64,000 bases of DNA from Platanthera guangdongensis (lineage: Eukaryota; Streptophyta; Magnoliopsida; Asparagales; Orchidaceae), in assembly GCA_039583875.1 (NCBI GenBank), contig CM077165.1:72032757-72096756 (forward strand), in the 5' to 3' direction. Positions 8,752-20,417 of the stretch are shown here, piece by piece. The position numbers and the translations under genes are program-made. The notes under the pieces were generated by a model. That model was given only the letters and a program-made list of their open reading frames with translations. It made no database searches and was not told where the DNA came from. The stretch's first letter is position 1. Each line of letters opens with the position of its first letter.

Positions 8752-11700
8752 AGAAGAGGTGCGGGTGAGATTCCCTCATCGCCGATTCCAATTCTCACGT
8801 CGCGCTCTCGACGTCTTGATTTCTCCAAAGAATCTTGACCATAGGAATGGTCTTTCTCCGCACACACGCTCTTGAGAATCTAGAATACGAATAGGTTCTT
8901 CCACATACGTAAGGTTGGGCTGAATCTGGAGTATCGAGTCGAGGACTTGACGAACATTACGAACACACTTCTGCAACTGGCTCACATGGAACACATCATG
9001 GACACCAGGGAAGGTCGCAGGCAAAACCAGCCTATAAGCTGACACTCTGATGCGCTCAAGAATCTGGAAAGGTCCCACGTACCGGGGGTCTAACTTGTGG
9101 TTCCTTCCAAACCTTTTAACGCCAGACATCGAAAAAACCTTCAAAAAAACCAAGTCTCCAACCACAAACTCCAGATCGACCCTTCGTTGATTAGCATACT
9201 TCTCATAGCGCTCTTGTGCCACACAGAGCTTTTCCCGAATATGAGTTACACTACAATTCATCTCTTCAAGGGCTTCCGAACATAGCAACGGACTCTCACC
9301 AACTTCAGCCCAAAACAAAGGAGTTCTACAACGCCTTCCATATAAGGCCTCAAACGGGGCCATCTGCAGACTCTCTTGATAACTATTATTGAATGCAAAC
9401 TCCATGAGTCTGAGACGCTCATCCCAAGCACCACCATGATCCAAAATATAACACCTGATCATATCTTCTACAATCTGTTTTACCCTTTCCGTCTTACCAT
9501 TCGTCTGCGGATGATAGGCGGTGGAATACCTTAAATCGGTACCCAACCCCTCCTGTAAACTCTTCCAAAAGCGAGACGTAAATCTGGAGTCCTGATCTGA
9601 TACAATGTTAACAGACACTCCATGTAACCTAATGACCTCATCAAGATATAGCTCAGCTATCTTCTTCATCGAATACCCAATCTTAAACGGAACAAAGTGA
9701 GCACACTTTGTCAATCTATCGACTATCACCCAAACAGAGTCATGTCCACGGGGAGATTTCGGCAGACCGGTGATAATATCCAGTGAAATACCCTCTCATT
9801 TCCAACTTGGAATATCAAGCGGTGTCAATTTACCACCAGGCCTTCTATGATCAGCCTTAACACGCTTACACGTATAACATTCTGATAAAAACTTTGCGAT
9901 ATCATTCTTCATCCCTGACCACCAAACAATTTGCTTTAGATCCTTATACATCTTAGTGGAACTAGGGTGGTAGGCTATACTGGAACCATGAGCTTCAGCA
10001 CAGATCTTAGCCCGAATATCGCCAAAGGCGGGGACACAAAATCTACCCTGATACTTCAAGGTGTCCAACTCATCCACAGAGAAATCAGGTAGCTCTCCCT
10101 TCACGGTTCTATTCCTGAGGTGCAACAAATCAGGATCATCCTTCTGATGTGCCCGAGTAAGGGAAATCCAAGAGGGTTCTTCTACTTCCAAACTAGTAGG
10201 CACATTACGACTCCTGACCTCAATATTCATCAACAAAAATTCTTCTACCAAGGACTGTACCGACAGATAAAAGATTTTAGCGATCTTTCTACTCAAAGCA
10301 TCGGCTACTACATTAGCCTTTCCAGGATGATAAAGAATTCCCACTTCATAATCTGCCACATATTCTAACCACCGACGCTGGCGCAAATTTAGTTACTTCT
10401 AAGTGAAGACGTACTTCAAACTCTTATGGTCCTTATAGATCTTGCACAACGCGCCATACAATACGTGTCTCCAAAGCTTCAGCGCATAAATTACAGCAGC
10501 AAACTCCAAATCATGCGTCGGATAGTTTCTCTCGTGAATCAATAGTTGCCTCGATCCATACGCGATCACTTTACCATCTTGCATTAAAACACAACCAAGT
10601 CTGATGTGTGATGCATCAACATACACAGCATACTCAACTCCTTCAGTAAGTAAGGTTAAAATTGGAGCAGTACATAATCTCTTCTTTAACTCTTGGAAAG
10701 CCTTTTCACACTTATCACTCCAAATGAATGCAGTATTCTTCTGAGTAAGTCTAGTTAGAGGAGCAGACAACACCGAAAATCCTTCCACGAATCTTCTATA
10801 ATAGCCAGCCAGGCCTAAGAAGCTTCTAATCTCCTCAGGTGTAGACGGTCTCTCCCATTCCATCACGGCAGAAATCTTGGTCGGGTCTACAGAAATACCG
10901 TCCTTGCTTACTACATGACCTAGAAAGGACACCTGAGGTAGCCAGAACTCACACTTGCTCAACTTCACATATAACTTATGCTCCCTCAGGGTTGACAAAA
11001 CCAAACGTAAATGCTGAGTATGCTCCTCAACATTGCGGGAATACACCAGGACATCTTCTATAAACATAATAACGAATCGGTCCAAGAAATCCTTAAACAC
11101 CCTATTCATCAAATCCATGAAAGCAGAGGGTGCATTGGTTAAACCGAAAGACATCACCAAAAACTCATAGTGTCCATGCCGCGAACGAAAAGCGATTCGG
11201 GGAATATCTCCCTCACGAATCCTCAACTGGTGGTAGCCTGAGAGAAGATCGATCTTTAAAAATATCGAGCTACCATGCAACTGATCGAACAGATCATCAA
11301 TCCTTGGCAGGGGATATCTATTCTTAATGTTTACCTTGTTCAATTCTCTATAATCAATGCAAAGCCTTGTCGATGCATCTTTCTTCTTGACGAATAAAAT
11401 AGGAGCACCCCATGGAGAAGAACTTGGTCTAATAAAACCACACCTCAGCAACTCATCGAGCTGAGTACGCAACTCATCCAACTCACGCGGAGCCATACGG
11501 TACGGTGCTTTGGCAATAGGACGAGTACCTGGCTCGAGGTCTATCACAAACTCTATCTCCCTTTCAGGAGGAAATCCTGGAAGACTATCAGGAAAGACAT
11601 CTAGAAACTCTCGCACCACCGAGACATCCTCAAGACATGGTGTAACAAAAGCTGTTTCCAGAGCAGAAATAGAAACCAAAAACGTCTCGCAACCAGACTC

Positions 11701-12129
11701 TATAGCACGACAAGCACGTACAGCGGAAATGACAGGGGAAACACTGTCCTGAAATCCATAGGCGCTCATAGGTTGTCCGTCGTCCATCCTGAAATCCAGT
11801 TGCTTAGCCTTGCACTGGATGACCGCATCATACTTGGACAGCCAGTCCATGCCCAAAATCACATTGAAATCAGCCAGATCTAAAATCATCAGATCCGCAA
11901 AGGCCAGAAAATTGCCAAGATAAATAGGGCATCTCAGAACTCCTTGGCTAGATATCACTGAATCACCGGATGGAAGCTTGACGTTGAAGGAATCTCCTAG
12001 TTGATCCACATTCAGGCATTGTTTATCAACAAATCTCCGGGCCACAAAGGAATGGGTGGCACCCGAATTGAAAAGAACGCGCGCCCACCTATTCCGCACC
12101 TTAAACTCCCCTAAAACTGTAACATACAT
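8752..12129 (-). pseudogene. pol: Chromovirus A pol: protease, RT, RNase H, integrase, chromodomain relic
   Basis: Frames 12129-10399, 10386-9796 and 9729-8776 are one reading frame interrupted by stops near 10399, 10391 and 9796. The protease motif is FNSGATHSF, with Asn in place of the catalytic Asp. RT has RLCIDYREL and FGLTNAP, but the catalytic box is FIED where FIDD is expected (codon 11058-11056). RNase H follows, with KDHKSL. Integrase has the zinc site AH...YH...CYTC and core residues in IVSDQD and NGKTER. A chromodomain resembling KTIPMVKILW is readable at about 8860-8752 only after a frameshift and across one stop. Two catalytic substitutions plus the stops make A non-autonomous. 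Confidence 0.92.
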
Positions 12130-12131
12130 AA

Positions 12132-12208
12132 CTAAACGAATGACAAATAGGGCAACAACGACAAATAATAAAGATAAATTAAACTGGGGCTAACTTGATA
12201 TCACTTAC
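12132..12208 (-). other. Candidate intron between gag and protease in A
   Basis: The minus strand has GTAAGT at 12208 and CGTTTAG ending at 12132 (77 nt), with an alternative TTACAG acceptor at 12117 (92 nt). The segment is T-rich and contains stops. Upstream is the gag tail motif ITSEEAQ and downstream is the protease start. The splice phase does not restore the frame exactly as the sequence stands, so this is weaker than the B and E candidates. Confidence 0.4.
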
Positions 12209-12755
12209 GTAGAGGTTTGAGCTTCCTCACTGGTTATCACGTTCAGCTTTCCTTTTCCTTTATCCAGGTTCGGTGGCGGTGGCAGAGCTCAAAGTGGGGC
12301 AGGCTGCAGTGGGGGCTGAGCCTGGGGGCACGAAGACTTCTGGTGTCCCTTTTGCCTGCATTGGAAGCAAATCCTTTCTTTCATCCAGCACTGACTCACA
12401 TCATGACCTTTCCTTGCACAGAACGAGCACACTAGCTCTCCCTTGGGTGTATCTTGGATGGCGTGCACCTGCTGCTGCTTAGGGTGGCAGTCCTCTTGAA
12501 ACACCTTCCATAAGGGTGGCCAGGACGACCACATAAACTACACACTTCCTTACTTTTCTTCTTGGATGAAGGTTCAGATGCCTTGGAGCTACCATCCTCA
12601 ACAACCTTCCTTTTCTCTTTCCTCGACGCAGCACCGCGGTTCTTAGCATTTTCAATCGCCTCCACTTTCGAAGCAGCTTCCACTGCTTCAGCATAACTTT
12701 CGGCTCAGTAAGCGCATGCCAACTGCTGGACATCGCTTCTTAATCCTCCTAAGAA
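12209..12755 (-). pseudogene. gag: Chromovirus A gag, C-terminal half
   Basis: Continues the gag begun at 48695. After the E insertion it reads FLGGLRSDVQQLACAY, a stop, then EAVEAASKVEAIEN, a basic linker and three zinc-knuckle-like blocks: CSLCGRPGHPYGRC, CSFCARKGHDVSQC and CFQCRQKGHQKSSC. A frameshift separates the first block from the other two, and a TGA lies at 12291-12289. The coding signal continues to ITSEEAQ just before the candidate intron. Three knuckles is more than the usual one or two in plant chromovirus gags. Confidence 0.85.
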
Positions 12756-14221
12756 ACATTTGTAACACCCCCTATCTGTCGGATGGCATATAGCAGTAGG
12801 TCCGGCCGGGGCCCGACGCCATATACCACAGACAGACCGGGTGGTTACTCAATGGAAATCATCCAACCAATCATAATGTCATACACAGAGTATTCTAGCG
12901 GAAGCAGTTTAATAAGTTGCAATAAAGAACCCAGCTCAAAAGCATGAATGTCCACTAACACCAAATAGGAATGTAGTATATACACAAATACTGGCCTCAA
13001 CGCCTTACAAAAAAAAAGGGTTTACTTCATATTACATGTTTTCCATACCATGGCACGCAGGCCGGTCATACATGATCAAAAGCAAGTAAACACTCTAATT
13101 AGGCCTTCGAGGGCCGGCTTCGCACTTTGGGCTTTAGCCCGCTATTGACCGCTTGGTCCCGCAGCACCTGCAAGCACAATCCACCGCATGGTGGTAAACA
13201 AAAGTAACGGTCAGCAATGCTGACCAAATTATAACGATCCCGCCCCCAACTCGGGGCGGCGATGCTCCTTCCCTGCATTATATTAGCACAACCAAGCAGT
13301 AAATAACTACATCACAACACAGGCATTGGCATGTACGGCCACACGCCCTGTGCTCTCAGGGAACATTCTCGGTGATCACAGTCTAATCCTACCGACTCAC
13401 CACCGTCCCCAGGACGGCAATCTCTCGTGAGCATTTGGTCTTTCTGGCCACTGCCTAAGACCCTCAATCTATGTCAACGGTAAGTGCCACGTTAAATTTA
13501 GGTCTCTTTAACCGAACGACATAGAGCGGGTACAGTTCCGCCTGACCCATTGCTCACACCGCAACGTTGATTTAAACCATATGCGCGGGTCAAACTTCTC
13601 CCGAGTCCCAAATCGTTTACATACAACACATAACCCAGTTATGTTCATATTGGCTCCAGGCCCACAAGTTTGGCAGGATCATGCATCTTCCCAGTTTTTC
13701 GGGTGCACCTTTGAGTTAATCCCCAAGGCTCCCTGTTGCAATCTACCACGTAGAAAAACCTGAAAACAAACATTCGCACGGAGTCTTCTCCGGCATTTAT
13801 GCAATGCAACATCACCGATCCAGACCAACATGTCCGGATAGGCTTCACACATCATGCCTATGTCCGTTTTCGTTTACGGACTGTACACAGCGGGGACTTT
13901 ACATATCTACCCGAAGGAACGCCTCCAACCCACCGCAAACTCGCGATAGCGGGCTTCCTATGCAAAGAAAGAGAGCTTAACATGCTCAAGAAGAGAATCG
14001 TTACCCTAGCGTTCCTTTTTGGCGCCATGGAAAAGTAAGCGGATGAAAAGCACCGCACTCTCTTTGCCTCCGTAGATCCGAAGTCGGCTCGTGATTTGGA
14101 GCTTCGAAGCTCCTCCAATGGTCGGATCTAGCTTCTTCTTCCTCCCTTGGCTCTCCTCTCTCTCTATACTTTAGAAAGATAACCACTCAAAATAAATGAG
14201 GGTTTCAAGGGTCCAATCCCG

Positions 14222-14228
14222 TATATAT
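14222..14228 (-). promoter_or_regulatory. TATA-like box in E LTR
   Basis: The minus strand has GGGGATATATACGGG. The corresponding site in the other E LTR (about 47218) and in the B LTRs has a shorter GGGATATAC, so the motif is partly eroded. Its position between the palindrome array and the downstream LTR half fits a core promoter. Confidence 0.4.
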
Positions 14229-14309
14229 CCCCTCAGGAACAACCCCCAGCCGTTGGATCTCAGATTAAAGAAACGAACGGCTTTGATTCAGGCCTGAAAA
14301 TACAATCTA

Positions 14310-14975
14310 GACTGAACACGGCCAGTCACACGCCCGTGTCCAGGGCCGTGTCCCTCATTCGCCGTCAAAATCGACGCGCCTGGAACAACACACGGGCACC
14401 CGACACACCCGTGTTCGACCTGACACGCCCGTGTTCCAACTAACACGGCCGTATGGTCGGCCGTGTGTCCCCATCGATTTATCCCGAAAACAACCTGAGA
14501 AAAACACGGGTTCTTGGACACGCCCATGTCCTAACCCGTGTCTACCCGAACACGCCTGGGCTCCAGGCCGTGTTCACTGTCTCGACACTCGACACTTCAT
14601 TGAGTGAAGCTTGTCGACACCCGACACGGCCTTGGACACGCCCGTATCCTAGGATGTGTGCCTTGTCTCGACACATCGTCGAGCAAAATTCATCGACTCC
14701 CCGGGACGAGTGTAGACACGGGTCGACACGCCCTGCGACACGCCCGTGTCGCAGGCCGTGTTCCATGTCTCGACACTTCGTCGAGAGAAATTCGTCGACA
14801 CCCTGGGCCGATCGTCGACACGGGCTTGACATTCCCTGCGACACGCCCGTGTCGCAGGCCGTGTTCTCTGCTCGACGATCGTCGACTCCAAAATCGTCGA
14901 CCTCTCGACCAAAATGTCGAACCTAGCCTGACACGCCCTGGGACACGCCCGTGTCCCAGGCCGTGTGCCTACTAC
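14310..14975. repeat. ACACGCCCGTGT / GTCGAC palindrome cluster in E LTR
   Basis: Many copies of GACACGCCCGTGTC or near variants are mixed with 'ggccgtgt' and TGTCGACAC/TCTCGACAC elements. The same cluster recurs at 47300-47965 and in the two LTRs of B (27145-27770 and 43365-44005). Confidence 0.85.
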
Positions 14976-15035
14976 CAGATTCCAAATCTGGCCCAAAACG
15001 TCCCCCGTCGCTCTTTTCAGTTTCGGGGCGTTACA

Positions 15036-15052
15036 ACTCTCCCCTTCTTAAA
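15036..15052 (-). other. Polypurine tract of E
   Basis: The minus strand reads AAGAAGGGGAGAGT immediately before TGTAACGCCCC. Confidence 0.65.
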
Positions 15053-15109
15053 AGAATTTCGTCCACGAAATTATATAAAGGAAAGACAAGTACCAAAATT
15101 AAATTGTAC

Positions 15110-17908
15110 CTGAGCGGAACACCTCCGGGTACTCGTCAAGCATAGTCTGCTCTTATTCCCAAGAGAGCTCCTCTCAGCCGCAATTGTCCCATCGGACCTT
15201 GACCATCCTGATCTCTTTATTGCGTAGCCACGTGACCTCCTAGTCCTCAATTTGCACGAGTTTGACCTTCGTTGTCAACCCGCTATCACCCGGCACTTAC
15301 TCGACCGCGATCACTTGCGCAGGCTCTTGCACCGCCTTCCGTAGCACCGATATATGGAATACCTCATGTAAACCACTAAGCTCCACTGAAAGCTTCAACC
15401 GATAGGCTGCTTCGCCAACTCGCTCCAAAACCTCAAACGGCCCAATGTACCTCGGGCTTAGCTTTTTCAATCGCCGCACCCGCGAGACACCCTTGAACGG
15501 CCTGATCTTTAAGTACACATAGTCGCCCACAGCGAACTCCACGTTCCTGTGCTTGGCATTATAATACTTCGCTTGTCGGTCCTGAGCGATAAGCAACCTT
15601 TCCCACATTGTACGCACCAACGAAGTAGTATCCTCCACTTCTAATCGCTTATACAACTTTGACTCACCCGTTTCTAGCCAAGATAACGGCGTGCGACATT
15701 TTCTACCATATAGGGCCTCGAAGGGTGCCATTTGAATACTCGCTTGGTAGCTATTGTTGTATGCAAACTCCACCAAATAAAGATGATCTTCCCATTGCTT
15801 TCCAGAATCCAAGACACACATGTGAAGCATGTATTCCATAGTTCTATTGACTCTCTCGGTCGGCCCATCTATTTGCGGATGGAAGGCTGTGCTGAATTTT
15901 AGCTTTGTTCCCAACATTTGCTGCACAAGCCTCCAATCATTGGACGTGAACCACCCATCTCGGTCACTCACGATGCTGCGAGTCACCCCATGAAGCCGCA
16001 CTATATTCTCCACATACAGTTTTTCCAACTTCTCCAACAGATCATCCTTCCTATGCAGAATGAAATACGACACCTTTGTTAACCGATCCATAGAGATGTC
16101 GTCGGATTTTCACTCCGGAATAGGCAAGGACTTCAATAATCCTCCTTGCTTTTGGTATTCCGCCTTCACCAAGGCGCAAGTTTGGTACTTCGCCACGTAG
16201 AGTGCCCCATCTTTATTCAAACCCGGCCACCAAAACAGTTTCTTGACATCGCGGTATCTTTGTGCTCCCCGGGTGGATTGAGTACTTAGTATGGTGTGCC
16301 TCGTACAATAGTTCCACCCGCAAATTGCCCACACTTGGGACGCACAGATGACTGTCTTTCCAAAGCAATCTGTCCTCCACAACGAATTGGGAACTTGACA
16401 CATCCAGAGCCTCTACCATGAACTGCTTCATCTGGACATCCATATCCAAAGTCTGCCGAATCAGATCAGCCAGGTCATTAAGTACTGCTTCAGCACTTGA
16501 TTGCTTATCCACATAAACAATCTCCGACGCCTCCAACTCCCGCACCAACTGCTCATCATACACCGATAGCCAATTGACTTGAGCTGGGGCTCGGCAACTC
16601 AACGCGTCCACAACCGCATTACCGTTACCAGGCACGTAGTGGATCTTCGATGTATAGTCCCCTAGAAACTCCTTCCATCTACGCTGCCGCATATTCAGAT
16701 CTTTCTAATCAATCAAATACTTCAGGCTCTTGAGATTGGTGTAGATATCAATCTTCACACCATATAAATAATGCCTCCACAGCTTCAAGGCAAACATCAC
16801 GGCCGCTAACTCCAAGTCATGGACCGGATAATTCCTCTCGTGCAACTTTAGCTGTCTTGAGTCATAAGCTATCACACTTCTGTATTGCAATAACACGCAA
16901 CCCAAACCGCTGCCCGAAGCATCGCTATAAATTTCATATCCTTCGGTCCCAATCGACGAACTCAGCACAGGCGCCGTGGCCAACCGACATTTTAACTTCT
17001 CAAAATCTCGTGCGCACTTCGGCATCCAAACGAACTTCTGCTCCTTCCTCGTCAGAGTAGTGAGAGGTAACTCTATCCGCGAGAAGTTCTCTACGAAGCG
17101 CCTATAATAGCCGGCAAGCCCCAGAAAGCTCCGGACTTCCGCTACGGTAGAAAGCTCAGGCCACTCCCGTATTGCAACAATCTTCGCCGGATCCACCGCA
17201 ATACCCTCTCCACTCACTATATGACCGAGGAACGCCACTGAGGATAACCAAAACTCGCACTTCAAGAACTTGGCATAAAACTGATTCCTCCTTAGCGTTT
17301 CCAAAACCAAATGAAGATGCTTGAAGTGATCTTCCTCACCCTGCGAGTATACCAAGATATCGTCGATGAAGACGGTCACAAAATGATCCAAGAAGTCCCT
17401 GAAGGTCCTGTTCATCAAATCCATGAAAATTGACGGCGCATTAGTCAACCCAAACGGCATGACCGTAAACTCATAATGCTCGTATCTCGTATTGAACGAT
17501 GTCTTTGAGATATCACTCTCCCTTATTCGCAGCTGATAGTACCCAGACTTGAGACCCAACTTTGAGTATACCGTCGACCCGACCAACTGATCAAAAAGAT
17601 CATCGAGCCTTGCGATTGGGTACTTGTTCTTTTCGGTTAGCTTATTTAACACCCGATATACAATACAAAGTCTCAAGCTCCCGTCCTTCTTCTTTACAAA
17701 TAGGGCCGGTGCACTCCAAGGTGAAGAACTTGAACGCACGTACCCTTGCTTAAACAACTCTTGGAGTTGCACCTTCAGCTCCGCCATTTTCCTTAGGCGC
17801 TAGTCGATACGAAGATCGTGACACAGGCTTTGCACCTGGCACTAGCTCAATCGTAAAACCTATCTCCCGTTGAGGCGGGGCTCCAGGAAGATCTCTATGG
17901 AAAACATC
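15110..17908 (-). pseudogene. pol: Chromovirus E RT, RNase H, integrase and chromodomain
   Basis: RT occupies 17787-16705, with the FIDD box intact (FIDDILVYS). It is followed by RNase H ([10 protein letters not shown]) and, after a stop, the linker and integrase. The integrase zinc region (about 16300-16110) is frameshifted, and the first Cys of its CxxC pair is Tyr (KYQTC). Exactly 60 bp that B retains (SMDFVHGLP...VVVDRL) are absent at 16091-16110, leaving SMDRLTK in frame. The integrase core continues from 16091 to 15297 with IVSDRDG. A chromodomain is readable below 15297 (VTWLRNKEIRMVKVRWDN) with three stops. The 5' end at 17908 is the B insertion point; upstream RT/protease sequence resumes at 44069. 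Confidence 0.92.
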
Positions 17909-17994
17909 TGTAACACCCCCTATCTGTCACATAGCATATAGCAGTAGGTCCGGCCGGGGCCCGATGCGTATGCCACAGACAGACCGGGTGGTTA
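17909..17994 (-). repeat. B 3' LTR, outer end
   Basis: First 86 bp on the plus strand of the 3' LTR of B (TGTAACACCCCC...GGGTGGTTA), cut by copia D. The remainder resumes at 25636. Confidence 0.93.
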
Positions 17995-19520
17995 TGTTGA
18001 GGTAATTTTAACTAGGATTGTCATTGTTGTACTTCTTGTTTTTAATTTTTTAATAACTATATCCTTTATTTTTAGGAAAAAGAATATGAACAAGTGTTAT
18101 GTTAACACTTGGAAAGAAGATGATGAGAATCTATTTGCTTCAAACAAATGGTACCGTGAAGGGTACACATCTCCAAGTAGAAAGAAATTATTCTACTAAC
18201 CAAAAGCACTTTATGCTCTTTTAAATGTGGTTTTATATTTACTTCTTATGAATGACTTTATTGCTTTTAATAACATTAGAAAGACAATGTGTGGTTGGAT
18301 GGTATGAGCACAATAGTTCATGTTTTTATTCAAATGTTTAAGTTGGAATATGTCCTTTTATGTTGATGGTGTGTAATGATATGATCAAGTCTATGTTAAA
18401 CATGATGTAGGGTATCTAAGCATTGTTTTGAAAATGATTACATGATGAGAAAGATAATTCATATCATGAAAGGTTATCACATGTAACACTATAATTGTTA
18501 ACTTAATACCTAAGTATTACACTTGTCAAACCTTACTTTTATGAAATATTTTGTAAGGTCTTTTATGAGTTTTATTAAGGTTTGTTTTTTTTAATATTAA
18601 GATAAATAATCTCAATTATTTTCGAAATTAAACCAGCCATTTTATTTAATAAAAACTGTTTTTAAATAGGGCTGAATTTCTTGCTAACAATGGCGGTTTC
18701 TTTTTTAAAAAAAACAAACAAAAAACGAAATGGTAGCACCCCTTGATGAAAGGTTGTGGTTTTTTGAATAACTAACATTTTATAAATTCTATTGTGATGA
18801 TTGAGAAGGTGCTCAAGCCGTGTGTTCTAAAAATAGAAAGAGAGAAAGAAAACCGTGAAGGTGAAGAAGGAAAACCGTGAAGAACATTGTTGTCAAGACC
18901 AATGTCTTCGGTTTTGTTCTCTTGAGGGCAATCTCAAAAGAATAAAGAATCAAGTCCACGACTTGATTGAAGAAAGGAGAAAGCCGATCACTTGGATCTC
19001 AGATCCAAAACACTTGCATAAGAAGTGGAAGGTTCGGTCATTGAAAAGTCTTGTTGAAGAAAACCGTGAAGAGGCTTCAAGTTGGATGAGAAGGTTTGAT
19101 GAGAATTAAGTCTTTATCCCTTCAAATATTGAGAATAAAACTGAGGTAGTTGTTTGTTTAAAATTACTACATATCACCTTCTTCATTGTGGATAATTAAG
19201 GTTTCAAACCTTAAGTAATTACTCCACAAGTTTTAGAGAGACAAATAAAGAAATTGTCACACAAATTCTTTATTTGCTCAAAGTTTAAATTCAACTTCAA
19301 TTCTACTTCTATTAGCATCTTGTCTTTTAAATTTCATTAAGTTTGTTGTAATGATATTTAATCATATGTATCTTGTTAGAATGAAGATTTTTATTTAGAT
19401 AAATTTGTAAAAGAAATTCTGTGATTTGTTGAGTTAATTTATTATGAAATGTTTGAAATTCAAATTATTATATGTATGTTAACTTCCTTTATGTATTGTC
19501 ATTAGCACTCAATATTAACA
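17995..19520 (+). repeat. D 5' LTR
   Basis: 1526 bp, TGTTGAGG...ATTAACA, collinear with 24124-25635. An 84-codon open frame at 18855-19109 is present only in this copy and is disrupted in the other LTR, so I do not call it a gene. Confidence 0.93.
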
Positions 19521-19522
19521 AT

Positions 19523-19534
19523 TGGTATCAAAGC
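19523..19534 (+). other. Primer binding site of D (tRNA-iMet)
   Basis: TGGTATCAAAGC lies two bases after the LTR end and is complementary to the 3' end of initiator tRNA-Met. Confidence 0.85.
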
Positions 19535-19586
19535 AAGGTTCCATATTATAATCTTTACCGATTAGGGTCATAAGTTTCTTTAAAAA

Positions 19587-20417
19587 ATGACTAATGAAGG
19601 AGGTGCCATGAATAGAGCTCCATTGTTCAATGGAAAAGATTATAATTATTGGAAGAAAAGAATGGAAATTTATATTAAATCATTAGGAATTGATGTCTGG
19701 AATTTTATAGAAAATGAATATGTGCAAACTGCTAGAATAAATATCCTTGAAGATCAAAATGAAATAAGAAGGATAGATAAAAATAATAAAGCAATGCAAG
19801 CTTTAATGTCTGGCTTAACTGATTCAGAATTAGTTAAAGTTATGAACTGTTCTACTGCTCAAAGTATATGGCTAAAACTTCAAATTTTATATGAAGGAGA
19901 TAGCAAAATAAAAGAGGCAGAATTACAAATTTATAGGAGTAGATTTGAATCAATAAAAATGGAAAATGATGAAAGAATAGAAAATTTCATGCAAAGAACA
20001 AATGAAATCGTAAATTCTATTCGAGGTCTAGGTGAAATTCTAAATGATGCAACAATTATAAAGAAAATATTAAGATCATTACCAGAAAAATTTAATTCCA
20101 AGGTCTCTGCAATTGAAGAGGCTAAGGACTTAAACAAGTTATCCTTTGATGAGTTACTTGGATCATTAGTGGCCTATGAAATGAGAACAATGGACATTAA
20201 TAAAGAATATGAAAAACAACTTGCTTTCAAAACTGAGCTTACTATGAATAAAAATAAAGTTTAACATTCAAACTTTGGAAAGAAAAATAACTCTAGATAT
20301 AATAAGTTTGATAAACCCAAGTTAATAGGAAATTGTTACACTTGTGGAAAACCAGGTCACTATTCAGTGGATTGCTATCACAACAAAAAGAAAGGAAACA
20401 CTGAAAGTAAAAAATGA
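19587..20417 (+). pseudogene. gag: Copia D gag
   Basis: Capsid-like protein starting MTNEGGAMNRAPLFNGKDYN, with the copia motif NYWKKRMEIYI and a typical UBN2-type helical region (IWLKLQILYEG, IVNSIRGLGE, ILRSLPEKF). A TAA at 20262-20264 interrupts the frame. The same frame then continues to a CCHC knuckle, CYTCGKPGHYSVDC, and stops at 20415-20417. The long downstream frame overlaps in a different phase from 20344, and the change of phase lies at a run of six A (20409-20414). A simple indel in the A run is the likeliest explanation, though slippage is possible. Confidence 0.9.

Larger units (their letters stand above)
12761..15035 (-). repeat. E 3' LTR
   Basis: 2275 bp, collinear with 45758-48029. 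It has no credible gene. It contains GACACG/CGTGTC palindromes (about 14310-14975), a TATATAT box at 14222-14228 and the terminal CTGTC...GACAG inverted pair near 12775-12835. Confidence 0.93.

Noticed and set aside
18855..19109. 84-codon plus-strand ORF
   Set aside because: Lies wholly in the 5' LTR of D; the matching region of the 3' LTR has a small deletion and substitutions that break it.
19522..19536. tRNA gene fragments
   Set aside because: TGGTATCA sequences are primer binding sites next to LTR ends, not tRNA genes; no cloverleaf follows.
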